From Actinomycetes bacterium (lineage in GTDB: Bacteria; Actinomycetota; Acidimicrobiia; Acidimicrobiales; RAAP-2): a DNA stretch of 64,000 nucleotides. Below are positions 8,909 to 16,816 of the stretch, piece by piece. Below the pieces are notes generated by a model. The model had not been told where the DNA came from and ran no database searches. It saw only the letters and a list, made by a program, of their open reading frames with translations. The stretch lies in the NCBI GenBank assembly GCA_021793395.1, contig JAJYSU010000004.1, positions 1 to 64,000 on the forward strand, in the 5' to 3' direction. Every line of letters starts with the position of its first letter. Position 1 is the first letter of the stretch. The position numbers and the translations under genes are program-made.

Positions 8909-9999
8909 TGGTTGCCCTCCTCACTGGGGTAGAAACGACGTCGCGCCCAGAGCGCGACGTACACCAAACCGACCAGGGCGGGGACCTCGATCAACGGGCC
9001 CACCACGCCGGCGAGCGCCTGTCCCGAGGTCACTCCGAAGGTACCAATGGCCACGGCAATGGCCAACTCGAAGTTGTTGCCCGCCGCGGTGAAGGCGAGG
9101 GTGGCGGTGCGCTCGTAGGGCAGGTGCAGCAGCCACGTGCCCCACGCGAACGAACTTGTCCACATCACCGCGAAGTAGCACAGCAGCGGCAGCGCGATCC
9201 GCGCGACGTCCCACGGCTGATGAGTGATCGCGTTGCCCTGCAGCGCGAAGAGCAGCACGATCGTAAAGAGGAGGCCGTAGAGGGCGAAGGGGCCCACGCG
9301 GGGCAGGAACGCGCCTTCGTACCACTCACGCCCGCGGCGGCGCTCGCCGATCAGTCGGGTCAGGTAGCCCAGCGCGAGGGGGATACCCAGAAAGATCAAC
9401 ACGCTGCGCGCGATCGCCCACACCGAGACGTTGACGGTCGACGTGGACAGGCCCAGCCATCGTGGGAGCACTTCGAGGTAGAAGTAGCCCAGCCCCGCGT
9501 ACGCCACGATCTGGAAGAGCGAGTTGATCGCCACGAGCATCGCGGCGGCCGTACCGTCACCGCAGGCCAGGTCGTTCCAGATCAGAACCATCGCGATGCA
9601 CCGGGCCAGTCCCACGAGGATCAGACCGGTGCGGTAGGCGGGCAGATCGCCCAGGAAGATCCACGCGAGGGCGAACATGACCGCCGGACCGACGATCCAG
9701 TTCAAGACGAGTGACGACACGAGCAGGCGGCGATCACTCGCCACGCGGCTCATCTCGCCGTAGCGGACCTTGGCCAGCACCGGGTACATCATGATGAGCA
9801 GACCGATCGCGATCGGCAAACTCGTTCCCACCACCTGCACGCGGTCGAGCGCTCGGTTCAGGCCCGGCACCCCACGGCCCAGCACGATGCCCGTCACCAT
9901 CGCCACACCAATCCACACCGGAAGGTAGCGGTCGAGCACCGAGAGGCGCGCGCCTACCGGTGCGCGCACCAGGCTCGCGGTGGAGGGGGACGCGGCCAT
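8905..9999 (-). CDS. acr3: ACR3 family arsenite efflux permease
   Basis: The 364-residue protein has ten predicted membrane segments and the ACR3 landmarks: the opening LDRYLPVWIGVAMVTGIVLG, MMYPVLAKVRYGE near residue 85, and the conserved transport cysteine in LARCIAMVLIWNDLACGDG near 160. It exports As(III) (and often Sb(III)) across the plasma membrane, driven by the membrane potential or by ArsA. It sits between arsA (3 nt upstream) and arsC (4-nt overlap), so all are translated from one message. The order arsD-arsA-acr3-arsC suggests that this permease works as an ATP-coupled pump. Confidence 0.95.
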   Translation of the reverse strand: MAASPSTASLVRAPVGARLSVLDRYLPVWIGVAMVTGIVLGRGVPGLNRALDRVQVVGTSLPIAIGLLIMMYPVLAKVRYGEMSRVASDRRLLVSSLVLNWIVGPAVMFALAWIFLGDLPAYRTGLILVGLARCIAMVLIWNDLACGDGTAAAMLVAINSLFQIVAYAGLGYFYLEVLPRWLGLSTSTVNVSVWAIARSVLIFLGIPLALGYLTRLIGERRRGREWYEGAFLPRVGPFALYGLLFTIVLLFALQGNAITHQPWDVARIALPLLCYFAVMWTSSFAWGTWLLHLPYERTATLAFTAAGNNFELAIAVAIGTFGVTSGQALAGVVGPLIEVPALVGLVYVALWARRRFYPSEEGNQ

Positions 10000-10002
10000 T
10001 GG

Positions 10003-11796
10003 CTACCTCGCCTCGCCCGCGCCCACCGCGACGTCCACCGTCGCGAGGGCGCGAAGGGCGCGAAGGCCCACGGGGGGCTCCGCCAACCACTCGATCACGA
10101 CCACCGGCCCCGCCGAAGCCGTGCGCGCGGCGTCTATCCACGGAACCTCGTGCGACGCCAGAGCCCGTAGGGTCGGATCCGTGCTCGGCACCCGGGCGAA
10201 GCTCTGGTTGACGACCCACGCCGCGGGTGTCACGCCGGCGCGCGCGAGGTCGGCCTGAAGCGCCTCGGCCTCGTGGAACGGCGTCGCTTCGGGCAGCGTG
10301 ACCACGACGAGTGCGGTGAAGTCGGGGTCGCTCAGGCGACCAAGGAGGCTCGTGACATCCTCGTCGACGTCGTCACCGGAGCGACGAGCGACCTCTCGCT
10401 CGTACCCCCGCGCCGCGTCGAGCAGCAGTAGCGTGTGGCCACTGGGCGCCGTATCGAGCACCACGAATCCCTCACGAGCGCGCGCCACGGTCGCCGCGAA
10501 CTCACGAAACACCGCGATCTCCTCGGTGCACGGTGAACGGAGATCCTCCGCGAGCAGGGTGCGACCCGCCTCGTCGAGCGTGGCACCCGTACTCGCCATC
10601 ACCCCGTCACGGTAGGCGTCGGTCACCACTGACGGATCGATGCGCTCGACTCGCAGTGAGTCGGGGCGACGACCGTCCCCTAACACCGCGAGCAGGTGGG
10701 CCGCGGGGTCCGTCGTCGACAGCACGACCGGCAAGCCGCGATCCGCGAGCGCGCAGGCGAGGGCGGCGGCCACGGTGGTCTTACCCACCCCGCCCTTGCC
10801 CACCGTCATGATCAGGCCACGGCCGCGGTTGGCGAACGACTCCACCAGATCGCCGAGCGACGCACCGTCCACCGTGACGTCCTCGGTGGGACCAACGTCG
10901 ACCACGTCGTCGCGCACGCTCAGCAGCTCCCTCACGCCCGCCACTCCCACGGGAGGACGAGCCACGAGAGGTACCCGATCGGTGACGAGCACGCGCAGAG
11001 CGTCCGGCAGAGACCAGAGCACGCTGCGTTGACGTGCCACGAATTGCTGGGCCCATCGGTCGTCGCTGCGCGACTCGAGGACACCGTTGATGATCAGGCG
11101 TTGTGCGCTCAGACCCACCGACGCCAGTTCACGACTGGCGCGGGCGGCTTCGGACAGCGCCGCCTCGTCCGGACGCGTCACCAGGACGACGGTCGAGCGA
11201 GCGGGATCGGCCAGCGCCGCCAACGCCTCGCCGTAGCGCGCGCGCTGGTTCGTCAGTCCCGACAGGGGACCCACGCAGGTCACCCCGGCGGTGTTGGTGT
11301 CGAGGTAGTTCGTCCACGCCCCGGGTAGGGCGAGGAGCCGCAGCGTGTGCCCCGTCGGCGCCGTGTCGAACACGATGTGGTCGTAGTCTCCGGGGTCCGC
11401 GAGGAGACCGGTGAACTCGTCGAACGCCGCGATCTCGACCGTGCAGGCACCCGACAGTTGCTCGTCGATGCTGCGCACCACGTCGTCGGGCAGAACGCCC
11501 CGGTAGGGGCCCACGACGCGATCGCGGTACGCCTGGGCGGCCGCGGGAGGATCGATGTCGAGAGCCCACAGATTGTCGACCCCCTCGATCGCTCGCGCCT
11601 CACCGGACAGCGTGGTGCCGAGCACCTCACTGAGATTGGACGCAGGATCGGTACTCACCACCAGCACGCGTCGGCCACGATCCGCCAGCGCGACCGCCAC
11701 CGCCGTCGAGAGCGACGTCTTGCCCACGCCGCCCTTACCGGTAAAGAACAGGTACCGCGTGGACGCGTCGAGCAACCCTTCGAGTACGTTCGTCAC
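10003..11796 (-). CDS. arsA: Arsenical pump-driving ATPase ArsA
   Basis: ArsA is a cytosolic tandem ATPase that binds As(III) and energises the membrane permease. Both halves are intact: P-loop GKGGVGKT at residues 20-27 and a second GKGGVGKTT at about 335. The signal-transduction motifs DTAPTGHTLRLL and DTAPSGHTLLLL are present in each half. The three As(III)-binding cysteines of the classic protein have counterparts in SGACTVEIAAF, TCVGPLSGL and SPCTEEIAVF. The length of 597 aa matches the family. GTG start 11796 lies one base after the arsD stop, and acr3 follows after 3 nt. Confidence 0.95.
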   Translation of the reverse strand: MTNVLEGLLDASTRYLFFTGKGGVGKTSLSTAVAVALADRGRRVLVVSTDPASNLSEVLGTTLSGEARAIEGVDNLWALDIDPPAAAQAYRDRVVGPYRGVLPDDVVRSIDEQLSGACTVEIAAFDEFTGLLADPGDYDHIVFDTAPTGHTLRLLALPGAWTNYLDTNTAGVTCVGPLSGLTNQRARYGEALAALADPARSTVVLVTRPDEAALSEAARASRELASVGLSAQRLIINGVLESRSDDRWAQQFVARQRSVLWSLPDALRVLVTDRVPLVARPPVGVAGVRELLSVRDDVVDVGPTEDVTVDGASLGDLVESFANRGRGLIMTVGKGGVGKTTVAAALACALADRGLPVVLSTTDPAAHLLAVLGDGRRPDSLRVERIDPSVVTDAYRDGVMASTGATLDEAGRTLLAEDLRSPCTEEIAVFREFAATVARAREGFVVLDTAPSGHTLLLLDAARGYEREVARRSGDDVDEDVTSLLGRLSDPDFTALVVVTLPEATPFHEAEALQADLARAGVTPAAWVVNQSFARVPSTDPTLRALASHEVPWIDAARTASAGPVVVIEWLAEPPVGLRALRALATVDVAVGAGEAR

Positions 11797-11797
11797 G

Positions 11798-12463
11798 TCA
11801 GCAGCACTCCGACGAGCGCGCCGCGAGAGTCACCGACTGGGTCACCGACGGGCTGGCGCAGTCGCATCCCTCGCCGCACGACTCGTCCACCGACTCGGGC
11901 GCCAACGACTCGGGTGAGCGGAAGAACGCCGACGTCTCCACCGCGAGCACGCGGCTCGCCCTCTCCAGCATCGCTCGTGCGGAGGTGTCCTTCACCGCCT
12001 GCGCGGCCCTCACCGCCTCGACCAGTTGCGCCGAGTCGATACCCGCGCGACGAGCCTGCGCCACGTGGTACTCCAGGCACGGCTCACAATTGGATGCCAC
12101 CGCCGCCCCCACGGCCGCCAGCTCCCGCACGATCTCGTCGGTGACGACCAGCGGCTGGTCATCGACGTTGGCCCACCCGGCGAGCTCCTCTCGCTGGGGG
12201 TAGCGGCCCGACGCTCGAACCTCATCGTCGACGATGACGATCGGGAGAGCGCCTTCACCGCCCGTCTCGAGCAGCGATCGCACCGCCGCGTGCTCAGCGA
12301 ATCGGCCCGGTTCCTGGCTGAGCGTGAAGCGCGTCACCGCGACGCCACGCGAGCCGATCCAGTCGAGATCGGTCGCGAAACGGGCGAGATCCGCGTCCGG
12401 GCTGGGACCGCACACCCCGGTACTGCAGCACATCGCCGGATCGAACACCTGAATCGTACTCAT
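11798..12463 (-). CDS. arsD: ArsD arsenic metallochaperone fused to an AhpD/CMD-like domain
   Basis: Residues 1-105 are a standard ArsD, the chaperone that hands As(III) to ArsA. The diagnostic Cys12-Cys13-Cys18 triad (PAMCCSTGVCG) is intact, as is the GRYPQREELAGW region. Residues 110-180 form a second, helical domain resembling carboxymuconolactone decarboxylase/AhpD, with Cys126-x2-Cys129-x3-His133 (NCEPCLEYH), the redox active-site pattern of AhpD. The tail holds five more cysteines (196, 200, 202, 220, 221). ArsD alone is normally about 110-120 residues, so this is roughly double length. It is the first gene of the arsD-arsA-acr3-arsC operon, behind an ArsR-type operator. Confidence 0.9.
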   Translation of the reverse strand: MSTIQVFDPAMCCSTGVCGPSPDADLARFATDLDWIGSRGVAVTRFTLSQEPGRFAEHAAVRSLLETGGEGALPIVIVDDEVRASGRYPQREELAGWANVDDQPLVVTDEIVRELAAVGAAVASNCEPCLEYHVAQARRAGIDSAQLVEAVRAAQAVKDTSARAMLERASRVLAVETSAFFRSPESLAPESVDESCGEGCDCASPSVTQSVTLAARSSECC

Positions 12464-12514
12464 AACTTTGTCCCTTCACCTCTGAGCGAACGTCGCTCCG
12501 ACTTTCTCTCACAA

Positions 12515-12532
12515 TATCGTTTAACGACGATA
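12515..12532. promoter_or_regulatory. ArsR-type operator upstream of arsD
   Basis: The sequence TATCGT-TTAACG-ACGATA is a perfect inverted repeat (6-bp arms, 6-bp centre) about 52-69 nt before the arsD start. The same ATCGT-N6-(A/T)CGAT element occurs before the dsrE-like gene and the MFS gene, so it is probably the binding site of the ArsR encoded at 13888. Confidence 0.65.
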
Positions 12533-12551
12533 ACCGATCCTACGCCGCGAC

Positions 12552-13370
12552 CTACCCGACGCGGGGTCCCGTGGGTCCCCGGTCGTAGCGGTCCTCCCAC
12601 GTCGACCCCTCAACGCGGCCGAGCCGCGGCGTCGCACCACCGAGCAACGGTTCGTAGGGCGTCGCGTACTCTCGCGGTGCACGCACCTCCCGATTGACGA
12701 CGTCGGTGCGACGCGCCTCGTAGAGCGGCTCGGGGATCTCCGCCGCGTCGAGTGATCGCACGACGTAGTGATCGCCGGGACGCGAGGCCAGGAGGACCTC
12801 GCGCATCCACGACCACTGACGTGCTTCGTTCACGGCGACCAGTTCAGCCTTCTCGCTCGACGTGACGGGGGCGCCCGATGAGTCGTCGAGCAGCGCCGCT
12901 TCCCACTCACTGATGAGGGAGGGAAAGAAGCCCGGCTCCTCGCGGACCTCCCAGGTGCGCCCGGTCGACAACTCACGCACCACGTAGCCCACCCCGAGGT
13001 CGTTGTCCAGGCGAAGGGTCCCGAAGCGACCACGACCCCCGGTGAGGTACGCCGCGACGTCACCGAGGCACGGGCTGTTCTTGGACACCACCAGCAGATC
13101 GGTGCGGTCGAAGGGGCGTCCCTCGAACGCCACGTCCCCGAGGGCGCGCATCGCGTAGGCCCCCCTCAACAGCCCGTCGCAGACGTGACCGTGAAACAGC
13201 ACCAGATCATCGAGTGTCACTCGCTTCGTGCGTGGCTCGAGGCGCCCCTGCGCCGAGCGCGCGTCGCACACGTCGAACTCCAGCACGGGTCGGGCGGCTT
13301 CGAGCCACGCGGGGACGTACCACGCCTCGCCGTCACGTGACGGCTCGAACTCCTGGGTAGACGGTCCCAT
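12552..13370 (-). CDS. FmdE-like domain protein in the arsenic locus
   Basis: The 272-residue protein carries an FmdE-like core: LVLFHGHVCDGLLRGAYAMRAL near residue 58, matching the FHGH-C-G signature of formylmethanofuran dehydrogenase subunit E-like proteins, then KNSPCLGDVAAYLTGGRGRFG near 100. FmdE domains bind a metal between the HGH-C motif and a distal cysteine; here His and Cys residues are present but no C-terminal zinc ribbon is seen. The function of stand-alone FmdE proteins is unknown. Its ATG overlaps the stop of the DsrE-like gene (TAATG), so the two are translationally coupled and share the operator at 13772. A metalloid- or sulfur-related role is inference. Confidence 0.7.
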   Translation of the reverse strand: MGPSTQEFEPSRDGEAWYVPAWLEAARPVLEFDVCDARSAQGRLEPRTKRVTLDDLVLFHGHVCDGLLRGAYAMRALGDVAFEGRPFDRTDLLVVSKNSPCLGDVAAYLTGGRGRFGTLRLDNDLGVGYVVRELSTGRTWEVREEPGFFPSLISEWEAALLDDSSGAPVTSSEKAELVAVNEARQWSWMREVLLASRPGDHYVVRSLDAAEIPEPLYEARRTDVVNREVRAPREYATPYEPLLGGATPRLGRVEGSTWEDRYDRGPTGPRVG

Positions 13371-13726
13371 TAGAAACTGATCACCGCGGCGCCCTCGAGC
13401 CCGTAACGAGCGAAGGCGTCACGGGCGTACTCGAGGAGAATGCCCCGGTTACGCAACTCGTTCTCGGTACCGTCGGCCACCGCGGCGTTGAGACACGCGC
13501 TGACACGAACTCCCGCCGCCGCCAGCGCGTCGATCTGGGCACGGTACTCAACGTGAACCTCGTCGTCGACCGCCGAGGTGATCGCCGCCTGAGCCGGACC
13601 AAAGCAGTACACCTCCAACTCGACGTCCACGTCGTCGGCGATCTGGCGCACCCGCTCGGCGACGTGCGATCCCGCATTGAGCGAGGCGTCGTCCCCGTGA
13701 AAGATGAAAATAACGGTCTTGGCCAT
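13370..13726 (-). CDS. DsrE/YchN-family small protein
   Basis: This 118-residue DsrE-like alpha/beta protein opens with AKTVIFIFHGDDASLNAG and carries cysteines in VYCFGPAQAA and VRVSACLNAA, the second at the position where sulfur-relay DsrE proteins hold their active cysteine. Family members oligomerise and carry persulfides or small ligands. The start was set at ATG 13726, which follows GGAGAGG; the longer open frame upstream crosses the operator and is unlikely to be translated. It is first in a two-gene unit with the FmdE-like gene. Exact chemistry in the arsenic locus is unknown. Confidence 0.75.
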   Translation of the reverse strand: MAKTVIFIFHGDDASLNAGSHVAERVRQIADDVDVELEVYCFGPAQAAITSAVDDEVHVEYRAQIDALAAAGVRVSACLNAAVADGTENELRNRGILLEYARDAFARYGLEGAAVISF

Positions 13727-13771
13727 GATGTCCTCTCCGCCGCACCACTCGGGCGACTTCCTCCTCATCAT

Positions 13772-13787
13772 ATCGTATTTCGACGAT
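13772..13787. promoter_or_regulatory. ArsR-type operator upstream of the dsrE-fmdE pair
   Basis: ATCGT-ATTTCG-ACGAT is a 16-bp inverted repeat 46-61 nt before the ATG of the DsrE-like gene. On the coding (minus) strand it overlaps a TATGAT-like -10 box. It matches the elements at 12515 and 16601 and is likely bound by the arsR product. Confidence 0.6.
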
Positions 13788-13887
13788 CAACGATACATGG
13801 CGGACATTGCCGTCACTGTCTCACTGACGGTGGGACGCGACACCGCCAGGACGCGTCACCGACCCGACGCGTCACCGACCCGACGCG

Positions 13888-14232
13888 TCACAGCGAGGCC
13901 ATCGCCGCCCTGAGGGCGGCGAGCCCACTGGTGTTGAGGCAGTACGACGTGCGTGGCCCCTCGATCTCACCCTGGATCAAGCCGGCGTCACGCAGAATTC
14001 GCAGATGCTCCGAGACCGTCGATTGAGCGAGGGGCAACTCGGCCACGACGTCACCGGTGATACACGACTGGCGCTCGGCCAGTAGTCGCAGTATCCGAAT
14101 TCTCATCGGATGACCCAGCGCCTTAGCCATGGCCGCGAACTGGTCCTCACTGATGGGTGACGCGACAGCCACGGAGTGCGAGTCCACGCAGACGCACTCA
14201 TCGCTCACCGGTTCGGTGCTCACGCTCACCAT
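13888..14232 (-). CDS. arsR: ArsR/SmtB family arsenic-responsive repressor
   Basis: This 114-residue winged-helix repressor has a core AKALGHPMRIRILRLLAER, a recognition helix LPLAQSTVSEHLRILRDAGLI and a wing IEGPRTSYCLN. Candidate metalloid ligands are the N-terminal pair in SDECVCVD (Cys13, Cys15), a cysteine in RQSCITGDVV and one in the wing. ArsR proteins leave DNA when As(III) binds. Two starts are possible: ATG 14232, or GTG 14223, which lies 7 nt behind a TACGAT box and would be leaderless. It is flanked by units carrying a shared operator, so it probably controls the whole block from arsC to the MFS pump. Confidence 0.88.
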   Translation of the reverse strand: MVSVSTEPVSDECVCVDSHSVAVASPISEDQFAAMAKALGHPMRIRILRLLAERQSCITGDVVAELPLAQSTVSEHLRILRDAGLIQGEIEGPRTSYCLNTSGLAALRAAMASL

Positions 14233-14244
14233 CGTATCGGCGAT
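14224..14244 (-). promoter_or_regulatory. Possible arsR promoter with a degenerate operator
   Basis: On the minus strand TACGAT (14236-14231) stands 7 nt before GTG 14223. It lies inside ATCG-N6-CGAT (14231-14244), a 2-bp-shorter relative of the three 16-bp operators in this locus. This would give autorepression, but the shortened spacing makes it uncertain. Confidence 0.35.
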
Positions 14245-14366
14245 GGCTCGCGGGGCCGAGCGCCCCCGCGACGGTGACGACGCCTCGGCCGACGACGAAG
14301 ACCCGCCTCGCGTCAACGACCCTCGTCGCGGCGACGCTGCGGGGCCACCGCGGGCTCTCCCCGTCG

Positions 14367-14897
14367 TCACGACGCCTCGCTCGACGGGGACGCCTCGCTG
14401 ATCGTGGCGTCGTGTCGACGTGTCGGGAACGACTCCTCCCACGTCGTGGCAAAGGGGAAGGTGACGTCGAGCGCGCGGTGCGGCGTCTCGGTACTGTTCA
14501 GAGCGTGCGCCATGACGACGGCGGTGCGCACCATGATCCGTCGCGCGAGCCAGAAGAAGAACACGGCGAGGGGGATATTACCGATCAGCGCCGTCACGAT
14601 GGTCAGCGGCTCACCGCTCGTGCCAAAGGACGTAGTGATGTCGAACCAGGCATCACAGAGCAACATCGTCGCGGCGACGACGGACATCATCGCGAGAATC
14701 TGACGTCGATACCACGCGGCCCACGCCGTCGCCAACAGCACCGCCATCAACACCGAATCGAAGCCGACCCACGCCACGCTCCAGTCATGGGCGCGAAAGT
14801 GCGTAGGAAGTGTCACCGCCAAGAAGATCGTCCAGGGGACCATGATCACGACCGCCACGATCATGATCGTCGACAACAGGCGATTCAACTCCAGCAT
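14367..14897 (-). CDS. Four-TM membrane protein of unknown function, paralogue of 32952-33374
   Basis: The product has four hydrophobic segments in the first 130 residues and a charged C-terminal tail of about 40 residues. The core pattern AWVGFDSVLMAVLLATAWAAWYRRQ followed by CDAWFDITTSF is closely mirrored in the protein at 32952-33374. I recall this architecture in mycobacterial and other actinobacterial proteins of no known function. ATG 14897 follows AGGAG at a normal distance; the in-frame ATG upstream lacks one. It lies between the MFS pump and arsR on the same strand and may be co-transcribed with the pump. Confidence 0.65.
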   Translation of the reverse strand: MLELNRLLSTIMIVAVVIMVPWTIFLAVTLPTHFRAHDWSVAWVGFDSVLMAVLLATAWAAWYRRQILAMMSVVAATMLLCDAWFDITTSFGTSGEPLTIVTALIGNIPLAVFFFWLARRIMVRTAVVMAHALNSTETPHRALDVTFPFATTWEESFPTRRHDATISEASPSSEAS

Positions 14898-14998
14898 CAC
14901 GTGCTCCTGTCGCGCGCGTGACGCGCGCAGTGAATGAGTCGTGCGTGTCACCGTCTCTCCTCTCGCTTCACGTCACCGCCCTCACGGGCCCCGGACGA

Positions 14999-16582
14999 CT
15001 AGAGCGCCTCATCAATCGCCTCAATCAGCTCGGTGTTCACGTGCACGGTCGCCACGCGCGGGAGGGCGAGAGCCGCGAGGAAGGCCACGCCACTCGCGAT
15101 GGCGCCTCCGTACATCGAGACGTGAAAGCCGTGCAGACTGGCGGCCAAACGCTGCGCCTCGCTCGGTACGCTCGCGGCGCGTACGTGACTGCTCAGATAG
15201 TGCTGCGTGGCCGTCGCGGACACGCTGACGATGGCGGCGAGAGCTACCGACGCGCCCAGCTGCTGGCTGGTGTTGAGGAGCCCCGACGCCAGTCCCGCGC
15301 GCGAGTCTCCCACCGACGCCACGGCGTTCAACGTCAGCGGTACGAAGGAGCATCCCTGGCCCAGCCCGACCAGCATCAGTGCGCCAAACACCTGGAGGTA
15401 CGAGGCGTGTGAACCCAGGGTGGACGCCCACAACATCCCCGCGACCACGGCGAGTGGACCCACCATCAGGAAGGGGCGCACCCCGGTACGTCCGACGACC
15501 CGCGAGACCAACCACCCCATCGTCCCCACGACGACCGGAACCGGAAGATAGGCGACACCCGCCTCGAGGGGGCTGTAGTGCAGGACGTTCTGGAGAAACT
15601 GAGTGAGAAAGTACAGTATCGAGAGCATCGCCCCGCCCAGGGTCAGCATCATGACGTATCCCGCCGCCCGGCCGCGATGACGCAGGAACTCGAGGGGCAC
15701 CAACGGCTCGCGCGTGCGACGTTCCACCCCCACGAACACCGTCAGTAGCACCACCGCACTGGCGAGCCACCAGAGGGTGGTACTACTCAACCAGCCCGCG
15801 CTGGGGGCCTGCTCGAGTCCGTAGACCAACGCCGTCATACTGGCCGTGACCACGAGCGCTCCGAGAACGTCGAGGCGGCGCCGGCGACGATCGCCCGCGG
15901 GTAGGGAGATCGGCGCGAGGATCAGCAGGGCTAGGCCAATGGGCACGTTCACGAGAAACACCCAGCGCCACGACGCGAGGTCAGTCAGGACACCGCCGAA
16001 GAGAAGTCCCAATGCGCCTCCGGCTCCCGACATTCCCGCGTAGACCGCCATCGCGCGGTGGCGCCGGGGTCCTTCGGGGAACGTCGTGACGATCAGCGAC
16101 AGCGCCGTAGGGGCGGCGATCGCCGCGCCCAGACCCTGCACGGCACGAGCGCTGATCAGCCACACCTGATCCGTCGCGACACCACCCACGAACGACGCCA
16201 GGGTGAACAGTGCAATGCCGATGATCAGTACGCGACGGCGACCAAACAAGTCACCAGCCCGTCCACCCAAGAGCAATAGACCACCGAAAGCCAACACGTA
16301 CGCATTGATCACCCACGACAGTCCGGTGACCGAAAAGTTCATCGATCGTTGAATCGACGGCAGCGCGATGTTCACGATGGTGCGATCGAGTGTCACCATC
16401 AACTGAGCCGTCGCAATAACGATCAGCGCAATGACCAGTCGTGAGGCGCGTGGTGGGGTGGCGTCACTGGCGATCGGCCGTTCCACCGCGCCAACGGGTG
16501 ACTCCGGCGAGGTCTCGCTCGGTTCGCGTACCGCCACCACGACCTCGTCGCGACGTGCGGGCGGAGTCTCATCCCTGCGCAT
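14999..16582 (-). CDS. MFS multidrug-type exporter, DHA2 (14-TM) family
   Basis: The 527-residue protein has 14 predicted membrane segments and the DHA2/EmrB signatures: LDRTIVNIALPSIQRSM at TM1, GGRAGDLFGRRRVLIIG in the loop after TM2, and an extended TM4-5 region with SGAGGALGLLFGGVLTDLASWRWVFLVN. Members export toxic organic compounds with protons. Unusually, an ArsR-type operator sits just downstream of its promoter, which ties it to the arsenic regulon; it might export organoarsenicals or a conjugate, but substrate is inference. ATG 16582 follows GGAGTGAGG. The N-terminal 45 residues are hydrophilic. Confidence 0.85.
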   Translation of the reverse strand: MRRDETPPARRDEVVVAVREPSETSPESPVGAVERPIASDATPPRASRLVIALIVIATAQLMVTLDRTIVNIALPSIQRSMNFSVTGLSWVINAYVLAFGGLLLLGGRAGDLFGRRRVLIIGIALFTLASFVGGVATDQVWLISARAVQGLGAAIAAPTALSLIVTTFPEGPRRHRAMAVYAGMSGAGGALGLLFGGVLTDLASWRWVFLVNVPIGLALLILAPISLPAGDRRRRRLDVLGALVVTASMTALVYGLEQAPSAGWLSSTTLWWLASAVVLLTVFVGVERRTREPLVPLEFLRHRGRAAGYVMMLTLGGAMLSILYFLTQFLQNVLHYSPLEAGVAYLPVPVVVGTMGWLVSRVVGRTGVRPFLMVGPLAVVAGMLWASTLGSHASYLQVFGALMLVGLGQGCSFVPLTLNAVASVGDSRAGLASGLLNTSQQLGASVALAAIVSVSATATQHYLSSHVRAASVPSEAQRLAASLHGFHVSMYGGAIASGVAFLAALALPRVATVHVNTELIEAIDEAL

Positions 16583-16600
16583 ATCCTCACTCCGATAGTA

Positions 16601-16616
16601 ATCGTCAATCGTCGAT
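16601..16616. promoter_or_regulatory. ArsR-type operator upstream of the MFS gene
   Basis: ATCGT-CAATCG-TCGAT shares the arms and CG-rich centre of the operators at 12515 and 13772 (one mismatch in symmetry). It lies 19-34 nt before the MFS start and covers the predicted transcription start, so binding would block initiation. Confidence 0.55.
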
Positions 16617-16622
16617 TAACGT

Positions 16623-16650
16623 ATCCTAGGTGTATCACATAGTGATACAA
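16623..16650 (-). promoter_or_regulatory. MFS promoter with a 19-bp perfect palindrome
   Basis: On the minus strand a -35 box TTGTAT (16650-16645) and a -10 box TAGGAT (16628-16623) are separated by 16 bp. The palindrome TGTATCAC-ATA-GTGATACA (16631-16649) spans the -35 box and spacer. It is unlike the ArsR sites and resembles a TetR- or GntR-type operator, so the gene may have a second regulator not encoded nearby. Confidence 0.6.
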
Positions 16651-16816
16651 AAGGCAAGCGGCGGCGAAGCCAGAGAGCAGCTCCGCGTTCGATCAACACC
16701 CTGGACGCACCGCCCCGCGGACGACAGTCCACGACCGGTGTGGTCACTCGCCGCCGCCTCGACCGCCTCACACCACGCTCACGTCGCCGCGCCGGTGACC
16801 GCGTCGACGGCACGGG

